A stretch of DNA of 64,000 nucleotides. Origin: Leptasterias polaris (lineage: Eukaryota; Echinodermata; Asteroidea; Forcipulatida; Asteriidae). Below the pieces are notes generated by a model. The model was given only the letters and a program-made list of their open reading frames with translations. It ran no database searches and was not told where the DNA came from. The stretch is taken from NCBI GenBank assembly GCA_037783415.1, contig JAZGTN010000098.1:124001-188000 (forward strand), written 5' to 3'. Shown here one piece after another: positions 1 through 10,254 of the stretch (position 1 is the stretch's first letter; each line of letters opens with the position of its first letter). Position numbers and translations under genes: made by a program.

Positions 1-301
1 ACTATTCTCAAAGATGGTGATATTTGAGTAGGGTGTTATAACCCATGTGCTCATCTTATCGGTTTTTTAAGCCAGTTTGAAATTTCAATTAGCATGTTCT
101 TGTAACTCCTGTTTACATAAATGCTGCAATATTTTTGAGGCCCTGTGACCCTTCCAGCACAAGGTAAAGTTATCCTGCAATTTACTAATGACCAGCGCCA
201 TAAGTAGGGTAAAATTTCTAGGGGGGCACAATGAGGTGCATCATTTTTTCTAGGGGGGGGGGGGTCACTTCTGGCCAAGTTTCCTTTTGGCAAAGTTTCC
301 T

Positions 302-476
302 ATAGACCTTATGCATTGACGTCACCAAGCCGCCATCTTAGAGGTAAACTGATGATGAAACAATGGAAACGCGCTGATTTGTACCCGCGGCGCACAAGAC
401 TGGCCAATGAGCATCTTCCTTTTGACCTCTAGGTGAGGGCGCCCTACTCAAATGACGTCATATGCATAAGGTCTAT
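302..476. mobile_element. MITE-like element (TIR family with ATAGACC ends)
   Basis: A 175-bp unit bounded by near-perfect terminal inverted repeats: left arm 302-324 (ATAGACCTTATGCAT..GACGTCA) and right arm 453-476, identical on the reverse complement apart from a one-base indel. Both arms end in a TGACGTCA-type octamer. A related copy lies at 54407-54618, with AATAGACCCC ends and the shared internal pieces AACAATGGAAAC and GCCAATGA. It is non-autonomous with no coding capacity. Confidence 0.75.
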
Positions 477-1316
477 TGCCACTTCTTAGTGCATTTTGTA
501 ATGTAAATACTATTTTTTATCAGATAATCTGGCATAAGTGTGTAAAAACAAACACACCTGCTTGTAAATGGGAAAAACAGTTTTAAAAACATTGAAGTTA
601 TTGTCCTATTGAAATGGATATAATGTAACATTTTACTCTGGAAATTTCCAGTCCCAAAAGTCCAGATTTCAAAATTGGGGGCATCTGTGGGGAAGCGGGG
701 GGAGGAGGGGCTTGGACATCAATTAGTTAACCCCATTAGTTACACCACTGCTAATTACATTCACCAACAGTTATGTTTTGAGACTGGGTCATTTCTTTGC
801 TTGAATACAATCTACTAATTATCTACCAGCTTTGGTTCAATGCAAGTACGGTCCTTGGCATTTCTATGGTAGTACCAATAATGGAACAGCAAGACGGCCA
901 AGGTTTTTGCCATAGTGTGTAGACTCCGTGATGTAAGAATTCTCATCATTAGATTGTTGTGCAGCATCTGGTGTATACCGGAGTCTCACATTAACATGGC
1001 TACATCACTAATCACAGCATCGTCATCAGCATCATGATAATAATAGTGAGGTTATATTACTGGGAGGGTTGTGTGCAGTCGATATTTGATTGAAGTAGAG
1101 TCACTAACACACCACCCACACCACCAAGGATACTTGGATAAATAATGATGCTGGCAGTGTCTCGTAACAGGTGTGGGAGAAGATGGCACTCAGCCTAGAT
1201 TTGAACTCACATGACATGAGATAACGCACAGGCTGGTTTATGTGGTTTGATTCACAGGCAGCGAAAGAAAACTGAGCTTGATAGATAACAAAATTAAAAA
1301 CATGTTCACTAAAATA

Positions 1317-1341
<25 letters not shown>
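1317..1341. repeat. Homopolymer run of 25 C
   Basis: Twenty-five uninterrupted C residues are followed at once by an A-rich stretch. The run can form an i-motif, and the complementary strand a G-quadruplex. Its exact length in the source genome is uncertain because homopolymers this long are error-prone in sequencing. Confidence 0.9.
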
Positions 1342-1344
<3 letters not shown>

Positions 1345-1349
<5 letters not shown>

Positions 1350-1570
1350 CAAAAAACATAATTTTTGTTTAAATAATAATACAAATGTATATATATGTAT
1401 ACAATAATAATAATAATAGTAGTAACAATTATAATGAATAAATAAAATAAAAAATAAAAAAATATATAATAAAGTAAAATAAACAAATAAAATAAAATGA
1501 AAATGTAGTAAAAATAAAATAATGATAACAAATAAATAAATAAATACAAAATAGTAAAAACAAATAAAGT
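1345..1570. repeat. A/T-rich low-complexity tract
   Basis: About 225 bp made almost only of A and T, with short TAA/ATAA-type runs such as (ATA)n near 1405 and (AATAA)n across 1435-1560. It produces open frames on the minus strand that are rich in F, Y and I; these are composition artefacts. It directly abuts the 25-C run. Confidence 0.8.
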
Positions 1571-2374
1571 TTAGGCCTATTGTGTTTCTCAATTGTTTTT
1601 AAAGTGTGCACAATTTGCCTTTTTGTATAAGAAATTGTTGAAGAGACTTTAAATCAATTTGTTTAAATTCATTTCCACCTTCACCCCTCCCCCCCCCCAA
1701 AAAAAGAACTACTCAACAACAACAGCAGCAAACAAACAAACAAACAAACACATTGATATGTTTGTAAACTGGAAAAAGTACAACAGGAATGGGATGAAAA
1801 CTATGGAGGAAAAAAACAAACAACAATTTAGAAATTGGCATAAAACTCAACATTTTTCACATGCAAAATACAGAATGATTGTCATCTGCATTTGTATTTT
1901 CAAGAAGTTGATGACAGTGGACAATAGAATTATTGATTTATCCAGACCTAAGCTGGTTTGTAAGATGAAGAGATGAGGGCTGAATTTTGCTTCTGAGACA
2001 GATGTGATCTCCTGTGGAGTTGATCAATAGTCAAAGGCTGAGACTGTGACATTTATTGATTAGTTCAAAAAGTCGTATTGATGGGAAACTGTAGGACTGA
2101 AAAAAGGTTGCATTCCTTACCTGTTTTTTTTTTTACATGGACTACATTTGTACTTCAGCTGTGATCTTTGATGTTGGGAACTTGTTCTAGATGCATGGAA
2201 ACTGAACTTCAATTGTTTACAGGTGTGTTTGGCGGCACTTTGGTTGTTACAAGGTTGGGTTTACTCGTATCTGGTTTTGTGAAACAGACTTATTTATCAA
2301 CCAAGTTAGTTTTTACTGGGAATATTTACCAGCATGTTCTTAAAGCTTGATGGATGATTTGTGTTATTAGAGGT

Positions 2375-2700
2375 ATTATAAAGAATTGGTAAAGCTGACA
2401 AAATGGTTGCAGACAGTGTTCATGTTTTGGGTGATCAATCATTAATTATGAGAATAACAAAGGCTTAACCCATTGTGTGAGTCAGGAGAAAATAGTGAAA
2501 AACCATACAAAAGTTGTAACAACCGAAAGCAGCTGCTGTTACTTATCCAGTTTTTCGAATATGACTCCATTTCAGAGGAAAAAAATTCACAGAAAAAATG
2601 GTTCTAGTATTAACCCTAAAACCAGTAACTTTTCAGACTAAAATTAAATAATGATGTTGTTTGTCCTTACAAATCCTGTATAGGCCTGATACCTTTAAAA
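2375..2700 (+). repeat. Dispersed repeat, family E (ACAGTGTTCATG subtype)
   Basis: Carries the pieces GCTGACAAAATGG, AGACAGTGTTCATGTTTTG, GTTGTAACAACC and a CTGTATA..CTTTAA end. The same pieces recur at 15600-15990 (same strand), at 35425-35745 (opposite strand) and at the end of 48185-48550 (opposite strand). It has no coding capacity and is likely a non-autonomous transposon. Confidence 0.7.
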
Positions 2701-2704
2701 TCAT

Positions 2705-3035
2705 ATGTGCATTATTGGTAATTGTCAAAGACCAGTATCCATTGATGTGACCCAACATATACAAACCTGTGAATGTTTAAATTGGTCTTTGGAGTCACGA
2801 GAAAACAGTGAAAAACCCCATTACATATTTTCACTGTTAAACGTCGGATTTTATCACACGTGATAAAGACTAATTGTTTTATACATTTCTTAAAAGTTAT
2901 GGAATTTCAAGCCAAACTATTTCAAGGGAAGTTTTCCACCATGATCATTTTTATACCATGTAAGTTATGTGCAAATCTGTGAACGTTTATATTTTCAATC
3001 TTACCAATGTTGTACACACCCTTTTGACTTATTTA
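2705..3035 (+). repeat. Dispersed repeat, family E (GGTAATTGTCAAAGACC subtype)
   Basis: Begins with ATTGGTAATTGTCAAAGACC and ends near CAATGTTGTACACACCCTTT. Close copies lie at 13645-13985 and 47035-47375 on the same strand, and a partly matching inverted copy at 48185-48550. The ends form an imperfect inverted repeat (ATTGGTAAT against ACCAATGTTGTACAC), as in a MITE. It follows the other family E subtype almost without a gap. Confidence 0.75.
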
Positions 3036-3815
3036 TTTTTTAAACACTGTACATTCAAACTGATGTTTTCAGGTGGTTTTTTTCGCTTTGCCTCATTAGG
3101 TTTCAGGCAATTGTTTATACAATATCCAGTCATGTAGATATGGTCTGCTGATAGTCATTTATTAAAAACAATTTGTTGTTAATGGCCACATCTGTCATCA
3201 CTTCTACTATAAACGCAAACTTCGGATTTTATTTGATGTCTTTTAAAGCAATTATGTGCAACACAAAAGTGTCTGTCATTCAACTAGAAAACTCGGATTT
3301 CCACAATTCAATCCGTATGAAATGATACTGAATATACTACCGACCCATGAAAGGTTGAGTTATCTATTTGAAAAAGGTTAAATAGACATCGCTGTTGACT
3401 GAATCAACAGCGTGAAATGACCTGTAACTTGACAACAAAATGTGAATGCTTGATTTCCACTTTTGATTTGAATAATGGAAAAAATACACCCCGGGTGTTA
3501 ATATTTCGCCTGATTTTGATTCAAGTATCACACAAAGTTTGAAAGGGCTGTAGCAGATAAACATGTAAATGGTTGACAGGTGTGATTAAGTCAATGGTAG
3601 CTGTACTTTGCAAACCTATAAGCTGCAGCCATGCTAATTCCTCTGTTTCTGCATAAGTTGCTGGTATAGAGTTTGGTCATTAAGATGGAATAGAATCTCA
3701 AGATGGAGTGGTCAGAATTTAATCATCATTGGTCAAATCAACATGACTACCAGTACATAATTAGAAAGGTTGCAGCTCCATAAATTATTATTAATACTAT
3801 TGTAGTTATATACTT

Positions 3816-4150
3816 CAGGTAATGAAACCAAGGACGCTTCATAACTGAACTTAATCGCTGTAGCTTGCAAGCCTGAGGAAACCTGTAAACAAGGGTGCTT
3901 GATATAATTATGTGAACCAGAAACACCGAGATTAACCCACTGTTCTGGGTTCTTTTACATGCGCTACCAATCCTGGTACATGGGACCTACAGTTTTATAA
4001 TGTCCCACCCAAAAGGACAAAGCAACTATGGTAAAGGGTCTTGCTTGAGGAAACAGTGCCACAACTGGGACTGGAACCCACACTCTGCTGATCAGAAACA
4101 CCAGAGCCTGAGTCCGGTGCTCTTAACCGCTCGCCCACGACGTGCCACAA
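3816..4150 (-). mobile_element. tRNA-derived SINE, family A
   Basis: On the minus strand a tRNA-like head starts near 4150 with GAGCGGTTAAGAGC (A-box region) and a B-box-like GTGGGTTCCAGTCCC, followed by a body and a 3' part ending near 3816. Other copies are at 8085-8415 (-), 52525-52870 (-) and 57288-57716 (+). The head resembles a serine/leucine-type tRNA. The copy is degenerate and the head is not a functional tRNA gene. Confidence 0.8.
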
Positions 4151-4184
4151 AAGAAGGATATTGTAAAGTAGAAACACACCCCTT

Positions 4185-4490
4185 AAAGGGTCTGTATACA
4201 TTTAGTAATCATTCTTAAAATTAATGGCAATAAAAACTTATTGGTCAGTAGCCTACAGCAGCTTACGATAGTATAAAGCAATTTGAGAAACATTTCACTT
4301 CGCAGTAATGTGGTTATGTAAAAAGATATCATATTCGCTCCAGATTTTCGGCGATATCTCAAAAACGCGACAACCTTTTGAAATGAAATTTTCACAGGTT
4401 AGTTTTATTGTATATATCTACATTTAATAGGGTTGAAACAATCGAATGGTTCCAAAAACCAAAGGTATACTTTGCCTTTAATGCTGATTA
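4185..4490 (+). repeat. Dispersed inverted-repeat element (GGCAATAAAAACTTA family), short form
   Basis: Shares long stretches with 62195-62592: GGCAATAAAAACTTA, AGTATAA..TTTGAGAAAC, TTCGCTCCAGATTTTCGG, AAAAACGCGACAACCTTTTG and TTTTCACAGGTTAGTTTTA. This copy lacks the roughly 90-bp central hairpin block present in the downstream copy. No protein is encoded. Confidence 0.7.
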
Positions 4491-6534
4491 TTGTTATTTT
4501 GCATCTATAACGGAAGAAAACAATCAAATTATCCGTTCAATTTACCAGAGTAAAAAAAAGCTGCTGTATGTTGATTTATGTGACATTATACTCTTGTAAA
4601 GTGTTGGTGCATTTCGAGATACTGTTACACACTTTTAAAAACATTTATTTAAAGTCATGCTTTCAAAATAAACGTATAACTTTTTCCTCTCTTCAGTTAG
4701 AAAGCAATGTGCGGTCAGTGTCTTTAAAAGCCTTTCGGACAAAATTAAGCCTTAGAAGATTCTTGTATTGAATTGACTAAAGGCAAATTTAATACAACTT
4801 TCATTGCACTAGATCAATCAATGCAAGTATAATTTATTGATAATTGCATTTGCTTTCTATGAATTGATTGAAATGCATTCATATTTCCTCAACAAAAGCC
4901 AACATCCACAGTAGGGTGGAAAACACCAGCTCAGAATCAAAACAACTTAATGATTACGTTCCCTGAAACTTTGACTTCACAACTTAAGAAATTATTTGCT
5001 TGATTTGATAGCATTTTTTGGTCCAGACATGATTTGTTTTTTTCTCCTTTCATTTTTCAAACAACAGATGTTTATAATTTGATTTAATTCAACTGCTAAT
5101 GTTCTAATTTCAATATTTTTTCACACGTTACACTGTTGGCTTGCAGGGAAGGTCAGACATAAAATATGGGTTTACACGCTCACTTTGATTGCAGAGTGTG
5201 TCATGCTTGATTTATTGATGGTTTTCAATGGTAGATTTGACTTCTCTATACCCGCCCTCTGAGACTTCCTGAGGATTATAGATTTGCTATTTCCCATAAA
5301 TCATTCCTATGGATTTGAATACCCTTCTCAAAGTATCATAGTTTGTTGCTGGCAAGTTTGCTAATCTTAATACCAAAGGAGAGTTGTATTGAACAAACCT
5401 TTCAGCATAACTACCAACAATGCATCAATATATTGACATGGATTACTGATTGTGTACCTTACTCAAGAGATTATTGCCTTTCAAATTCTGTACAATACAT
5501 CATTTTCCCTGAGATTCAAACATTTGCCTGTTTTCACTGCGGACATGTTATGATTATTGTACACAATGCTAACCTTCATGCATGTGTACCCAAGAAAGAA
5601 TTCTAACATTTTAATATTCCATATTTGAAATCAAGTACGCTTTTTATTTTTCTCTAGTGATCGGAAAACTGTTAAGCTTGTCTTTACTCAAAATGTTAAT
5701 TTTTTGATTGCGGAAATTTGACTTGATAAACAATTCATACCGATGCTACACATTGTTATTATTGAAGGGTAGTGCTTCGTCGTTTGTTTGGGGTGGGTTG
5801 TTTTGAGAGAGAAGTATATTAATGCCATTCAGTAATTTTCATTAAATTCACTGACATTTGGGGGTTTTTTTTTATTAGAAAATTTCATCAAATTAGGTGG
5901 TGAGGTTTTTAAGAGAAAAACCAAAACGGTCTATGTCAGGAATTTTGTGCAAGTTCAGAATATACGCATGCTTCCTTTAATTGCTGTAATCATAATAAGA
6001 AAGTAATTTTGGGCTAAGCAAAACAGTTTCCCTTGCGGTTTATTTATTACAAAGTAACAAAGGGGAGTTTGTGAGGTCTTCAAATGCTAGCAGTATTTCA
6101 GATGAAAATGCTTCACTAGGAGAACTGGCACTGGTATGAACTTGATAATGAGTTAGCTTCCAGATTGAATTTAATCCACGTTTCCCCTGATCGCTAGCAA
6201 CCCCTGTACTCTAATATTTTTGTAATTGATTTACATAATGGGAATAGAATTATGATGAGTTTGATTCATTGTATATTAACAACTAATCAGACCAATTTAA
6301 GGAACATTATTCGTATTCGGCATAAGCAAGATAAATGTTGTCGCCATTCATGTAAATGTGTATTGAGGAGCTTGATAAATTTGTCTGGGTGGCATTGGGC
6401 TGTGACTGTAGAATGCATTGTAATTAGAGGTAGTATATTTGTCCTATATAACTGTTGAATAGCTTTTAGAGTCTTCCACAATGAGCAACATTCCTTTCCT
6501 TGCTGAGATGGATGACATCATCAGTAAAGCCAAA

Positions 6535-6712
6535 GCTGCCAACTTTGCCGAAAATTCCCAGAAAATGTTCCATGTTCTGATAAACGAATATGAAAATCTC
6601 CCTGATTATGGAATTCCCCCCCCCCCCCACCATTATGTTGAATGCAACTCTAAATATCTCCCTGATTGTTGTACAAAATATCCCTGATCGCAAGATGCAA
6701 ATGTTGGCAACT
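6535..6712. mobile_element. MITE-like element (TGCCAAC ends)
   Basis: Bounded by TGCCAACTTTGCC and GTTGGCAACTTTGC, with TCTCCCTGATTATGGAA and ATCTCCCTGATTGTTGTACAAAAT inside. A second copy lies at 31333-31530 with better ends (GAGCTGCCAAC and GTTGGCAGCTCC). The apparent 68-residue open frame at 6481-6687 lies mostly inside this repeat and is not a gene. Confidence 0.65.
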
Positions 6713-7439
6713 TTGCTACAGTCTAACCATTAGAAGTGTGTTCTTTCCCCTTGCTACCACCACGCTACCACCACCTCAAAACCCTTGGATGAAGTCCGTA
6801 TTAAAATGAATCCTTCCAACAATGGTGATTGGTCGGCGCAGATGTCACTGACTTCTCATTAATTATTAACAAGTGTGATATACAATGCATGGGGAGCCTA
6901 CAGTGTGTAGTTGTGTAATAAGGGATGGATCCAAGCATTAACTATTCAATACCTATCATATTGTATTTGCATACTACCAGAGGTACAGACAGGAGTGTGT
7001 AATGAACCTGTATGTTGTATGGTAGGGTTGGCTGACCACAGAGGCACATGGAAACCAGTACAGCTTGGTGAAACAGAGGGGAATAAATCAATCTCGGGGA
7101 AGGACCTGGGGACAGAGGTGGAATAATAGCTGCTGGCATGTTGCCAGCTCACTTACATGCACTGCCATGAGTTGTCTGTCATCAAGTTATGTCAAGTAAG
7201 AAGCACTTCAGTTTGATACCATGACAAAGTTAGTCTAGGAAAGACTATCTGAACTGAGTGACACTTCTCAGTGCTGGGGTAACTTGTGGGTTATTGGTTA
7301 CTCACAACAGCAGTTGGTGCTCTCCTAAGACTTTGCCCTTCTGTGAAAGATGCAAGGAGGAAAGGATCTCCTCTTCTGAAAAGGACCATCTTAGATGAGT
7401 AACTGACAGTGAAGAAACTTCATGACCTCAGTGCTGAGT

Positions 7440-7954
7440 AAAATATTTACAACGATCGATTGTGGTTGTTTTATACTAACTGTGTTTCAATTATTGAACT
7501 TTGTCCTCCTAGATTGAGTGAAGAAAGAGCATGACAGCAGAACGTCTTACATAATTTACACATCATTTGATTCAATGAGGAGACTACAAATCAAGCTAGC
7601 AAGACTTCAAGCGATAGCAACTTAATATTTTGATAAAAAGTTGTCTTGGAGCTTTTAACATCGGACACAATTTCGAAAAACCTCTTTCATCTAAGAGAGC
7701 TGCATAACGGAAGAGTTGAAAGTCAACATTGGCAGTTGTGCTTGTCAAATTTATGAAATACTTCTGAACGAGATTTGCTTGCGGAAATTATTTTCAATTC
7801 TTGAATAGACACTCTTTTCTTCTTGAGACATCTGGACAGCAAAGGAGGCTGGAGAGTTACTGTGTTCATCAGACAAGGGCTATTTTGAAGAAGGACTACA
7901 AGCGCCGTCAAACTATTGCCATAGATTTGCGATGCTGGAGATAATCTCAAGATC
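7440..7954 (+). promoter_or_regulatory. Probable 5' UTR / promoter-proximal region of the alpha-2/delta gene
   Basis: About 500 bp of sequence directly upstream of the first coding ATG that I cannot match to any repeat in the window. There is an in-frame stop TAG at 7922-7924 and no in-frame upstream ATG, so the coding start cannot extend upstream within this exon. I cannot place the transcription start, and a separate 5' UTR exon further upstream is possible. No convincing TATA box is tied to a start site. Confidence 0.4.
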
Positions 7955-7958
7955 ATGA
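7932..7958 (+). other. Short uORF overlapping the alpha-2/delta start codon
   Basis: ATG at 7932 opens an eight-codon frame (MLEIISRS) that ends with TGA at 7956-7958, overlapping the main ATG (7955-7957) as ATGA. If the transcript includes this region, ribosomes starting here would terminate exactly on the main start. That is an arrangement able to lower or tune translation. The function is inferred and only the geometry is seen. Confidence 0.5.
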
Positions 7959-8046
7959 CAGAGTTGACTTTGATTTATCTCAGAATACTTCTTATCACTG
8001 GAGTATTTGTTGGAGCCACTATTGATGTCAACATTGACAAAGCTAC
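7955..8046 (+). CDS. CACNA2D3-like: Alpha-2/delta calcium channel subunit, coding exon 1 (signal peptide)
   Basis: Encodes residues 1-30 and two bases of codon 31. The product starts MTELTLIYLR and runs through a hydrophobic stretch (about residues 4-20) to VGA|TID, a plausible signal-peptidase site after Ala21. This fits a protein that enters the secretory pathway and ends up outside the cell, tethered to the membrane. The exon ends at a consensus donor, AC|GTAAGT, in phase 2. The start is chosen because an in-frame stop lies 33 bases upstream with no ATG between, and an A occupies position -3. It joins exon 2 in frame. The family call comes from exons 2-4, since signal peptides are not conserved in sequence. 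Confidence 0.8.
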
Positions 8047-8084
8047 GTAAGTATTCAAATATTTATCCCTTAACTTATAACAAT

Positions 8085-8415
8085 AAATAATAACTAGTTT
8101 TTATATAGTGCTTTATCAATGGGCACCTAAAAGCCTTATTATTATTTGCTAAGTCTTTTTTTTCATATTTTGAAATATGAGACTTAGTTATGTAGCACCT
8201 TATAATGGTTTACAAGGTGTTGTGGCACATTCAGCAGCCACTGCCAGAAACACTGAGGCAAACCCCTTCTATTAGCAATAAGTGTAACTGGGTTCTTTTA
8301 CTTGCATTACACAACACATGAGACGAAGCAATAATGGTTAAGTGTCTTGCTTAAGGACACAAGTGTCAAGACCGGAACTCAAACCTCCACTCTGCCGATC
8401 AGGTCCGGTAGTTTT
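8085..8415 (-). mobile_element. tRNA-derived SINE, family A
   Basis: The minus strand reads a decayed tRNA head (8360-8415), then the body shared with 57288-57716: GACACTTGTGTCCTTAAGCAAG, the AACCATTATTGCTTC piece, AAGTAAAAGAACCCAGTTACAC, then GAAGGGGTTTGCC. The 3' end carries the ATTATT-rich tail near 8085-8145. It lies in intron 1 opposite to the gene. Confidence 0.8.
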
Positions 8416-8579
8416 TTATGGATGATGCTTTCATTGTCTAATTTGCAAAATAGGGTACACAAAGTTACATATGAATGTTACTGTTGCCTTGCCTTGCACG
8501 AGAAGTAAGTTTGTATTTTTCCTAAAAACATTGCTGTTTCTGTAAAAATATTAGTGTCTATTTTCTTGAAATTTAAGCT

Positions 8580-8775
8580 GACCAGGGGCAAATTTCATTG
8601 AGCTGCCTAAACAGAAAAAATTGCTTAAACACTTTCTGCTAAGCAAAGATAAGTAGGATACCAGTCACAGATCGTACATGTGGGATGGAACTTTGGCTGG
8701 TAACCTTATTTTGGTAAATCAATTTTTTTTTCTTAGCTACCCTTTTCGCTTAAGCAACTCTATGAAACTGGGCCT
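8580..8775. repeat. Dispersed repeat (GCTTAAGC / CTATGAAA family)
   Basis: Ends resemble an inverted repeat: CAAATTTCATTGAGCTGCC at the left and GCAACTCTATGAAACTGGGCC at the right, with GCTTAAAC and GCTTAAGC inside. Related pieces recur at 8865-9050, 57895-57975 and 63185-63325. A non-autonomous DNA transposon is the likeliest identity. Confidence 0.6.
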
Positions 8776-8864
8776 TGTTTGAAACATATTTTAACAATGC
8801 AATGTTTAACAAGAAAATGTAAGTTAATAGTAGCATCGCTAATGATCTGCTTACCCCCAAATTC

Positions 8865-9050
8865 TGTGCTTGTGATCACCATTCTTCAATTACTGGGCAA
8901 GCGCCAAATTTCTGCGCTAGCTCTGTAAGCGAAGAATGCCTGGTATTGTGGACTATGCACGCGCACAAGCAGAAATTCCCTGCGAACCGGCGAAATATGC
9001 TTGAGCACTAATTCTTTGCTTTTGGTATAGCAGAGTCATGAAATTGGGCC
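8865..9050. repeat. Dispersed repeat related to 8580-8775
   Basis: Contains GCGCCAAATTTCTGCGC, GTAAGCGAAGAATGCC, GCAGAAATTCCCTGCGAACC and a CATGAAATTGGGCCC end, matching the style and end of the preceding repeat. It is more GC-rich than its surroundings and has no coding capacity. Confidence 0.5.
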
Positions 9051-9686
9051 CAGTTTTGTACTGAATCTCAAGACATCTCTTGTATTATTAAGACTCAGTC
9101 AAACCACCCATCCATACTTCCTTCTTACTTTTCTGATATTGCATGTAGCCTTGCTGACTCGTCAAATCTGATTATTTTCTTTGTGATTCATCAGAAGAGC
9201 TATTCACCTGTGTTTTTTGGTTGTTTGCTTCATTGGTCGTATCACACGTTGATTGGAAATTCACAGATAAAGAATCGCTGGTCGTTGCCTTTTGTTCGTC
9301 TGACTTTCTATAAATTGAATCCGAGTGAATTACGCTGACTTTGACAGTGAACCGACAGCTTGTCAAGGCATGCACTGCATATCAGGAAACCGTGGTTTAT
9401 TGTACAATTAAATTTGTCTGTCAACCAGCTGTAATTGATAACCAAGGAACATTTACACGTGTATGTTGAATCTTAATTGATTTCAGACATTGTTGGGGTT
9501 TTTCTTCACTTGTAAGATTGAACATGTTGAAGGTGAAGTATTTTAAAAACTGTCCAAGTGCGAGTTTGCCCTGCCCAGGTTAGCCCAATACACCCAAATG
9601 AGTTTGGAATAAAGAGTGGTTTAGAATTTTAGTTTTTGAGGAAAGGACATGAAGATTCCTGTGGAGTGTGATCCTTTGTACATTAT

Positions 9687-9842
9687 ACAGGCCTGGAATT
9701 ACACAGAGGCCACGGATGCCATGGTCTTGGCCCTGGTCTTGGCCTTGGTGCCCATTGAGAAGTTTCCTATGCACTTTATGATTTTCCAATGGAAGTGCTC
9801 TTTGCAAAATGAAAATGGACTGATGAAATTCCAAGCCTGATT
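9687..9842. mobile_element. Small TIR element (CAGGCCTGGAATT ends)
   Basis: A 155-bp unit starting CAGGCCTGGAATTAC and ending GAAATTCCAAGCCTG, an inverted pair with one mismatch. The inside holds repeated GGTCTTGGCC units and TTTTCCAATGGAAGTGC. An expanded relative is at 15068-15545. The open frames across it (up to 114 residues on the minus strand) are repeat-derived. Confidence 0.75.
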
Positions 9843-10008
9843 GTATATAGAAAATATGTAATTTTTTTTGGTAGTACTCAGTAACACTGAGCGTGCAATG
9901 CTTGACATGTGCAGATTTGTGCATGAAATGAAAAATTTGAAATTGAAATAAATGCTGAGTATAGCATAATCAGAGATGACATTTTGATACTTATGATTTG
10001 AATTACAG

Positions 10009-10090
10009 AGTAGCGCAATGGGCTGAAACATTTGGAAGCAAGCTGTATGAGATAAGCCTCAAGTACAGTGGAGCAGAATTTCTAAGAAAG
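10009..10090 (+). CDS. CACNA2D3-like: Alpha-2/delta subunit, coding exon 2
   Basis: 82 bp that complete codon 31 and encode residues 32-58. Visible residues include AQWAETFGSKLYEI and KYSGAEFLRK. The W..FG..L....KYSG pattern is the family's first conserved block just after the signal peptide (for example W..AFGGEI...KYSG in alpha-2/delta-3). The acceptor is TTACAG and the donor AAG|GTAAGA. Exons 1 and 2 together give exactly 58 codons, so the next junction is phase 0. This block lies in the extracellular alpha-2 portion, ahead of the VWA domain. Confidence 0.85.
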
Positions 10091-10254
10091 GTAAGATGTC
10101 AAACAAAGGAATTTCATAAAGAAGGTTTCAGAATATACACCAGGGATGAAAGGGTTTCAGGCTTCAAAGTTTTGAGAATCCAAATGGGTTTGCTGTGTTC
10201 CTAACACCATGTTAGTGTACTGTAGTCAACTTGTCTCTAATAATAATCAATGTT

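Larger units (their letters stand above)
1..7439. other. Upstream flank, no gene recognised
   Basis: AT-rich sequence ahead of the alpha-2/delta gene. It contains the repeats listed separately (MITE at 302-476, C-run near 1320, dispersed repeats at 2375-3035 and 4185-4490, SINE at 3816-4150, MITE at 6535-6712). Open frames here are short, overlap repeats or low-complexity tracts, and show no domain I recognise. In 480-1300, 1620-2370, 3040-3815 and 4490-6530 I see only unique-looking AT-rich DNA with no supportable gene. Whether this is intergenic or part of a 5' UTR intron cannot be decided from sequence alone. Confidence 0.6.
8047..10008 (+). other. Intron 1 (1962 bp)
   Basis: Donor GTAAGT at 8047 and acceptor TTACAG ending at 10008. 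It holds a family A SINE (8085-8415), two members of a GAGCTGCTTAAGC-type repeat (8580-8775 and 8865-9050) and a small TIR element (9687-9842). In 9050-9680 I see no feature beyond AT-rich unique sequence. The alternative acceptor two bases on (ACAGAG) would break the frame and lose the conserved VAQWAE residues. Confidence 0.8.

Noticed and set aside
1104..1592. 162-codon minus-strand frame with a poly-glycine stretch
   Set aside because: It reads the 25-C run and the A/T-only tract; phenylalanine, tyrosine and isoleucine runs are compositional.
6481..6687. 68-codon + strand frame with a good-looking start
   Set aside because: Most of it lies in the TGCCAAC MITE that recurs at 31333-31530 without the frame.
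10009..10204. Extension of exon 2 past 10090 as a longer coding exon
   Set aside because: The reading stays open, but a consensus donor GTAAGA follows LRK and the family sequence continues in exon 3, not in the intronic frame.
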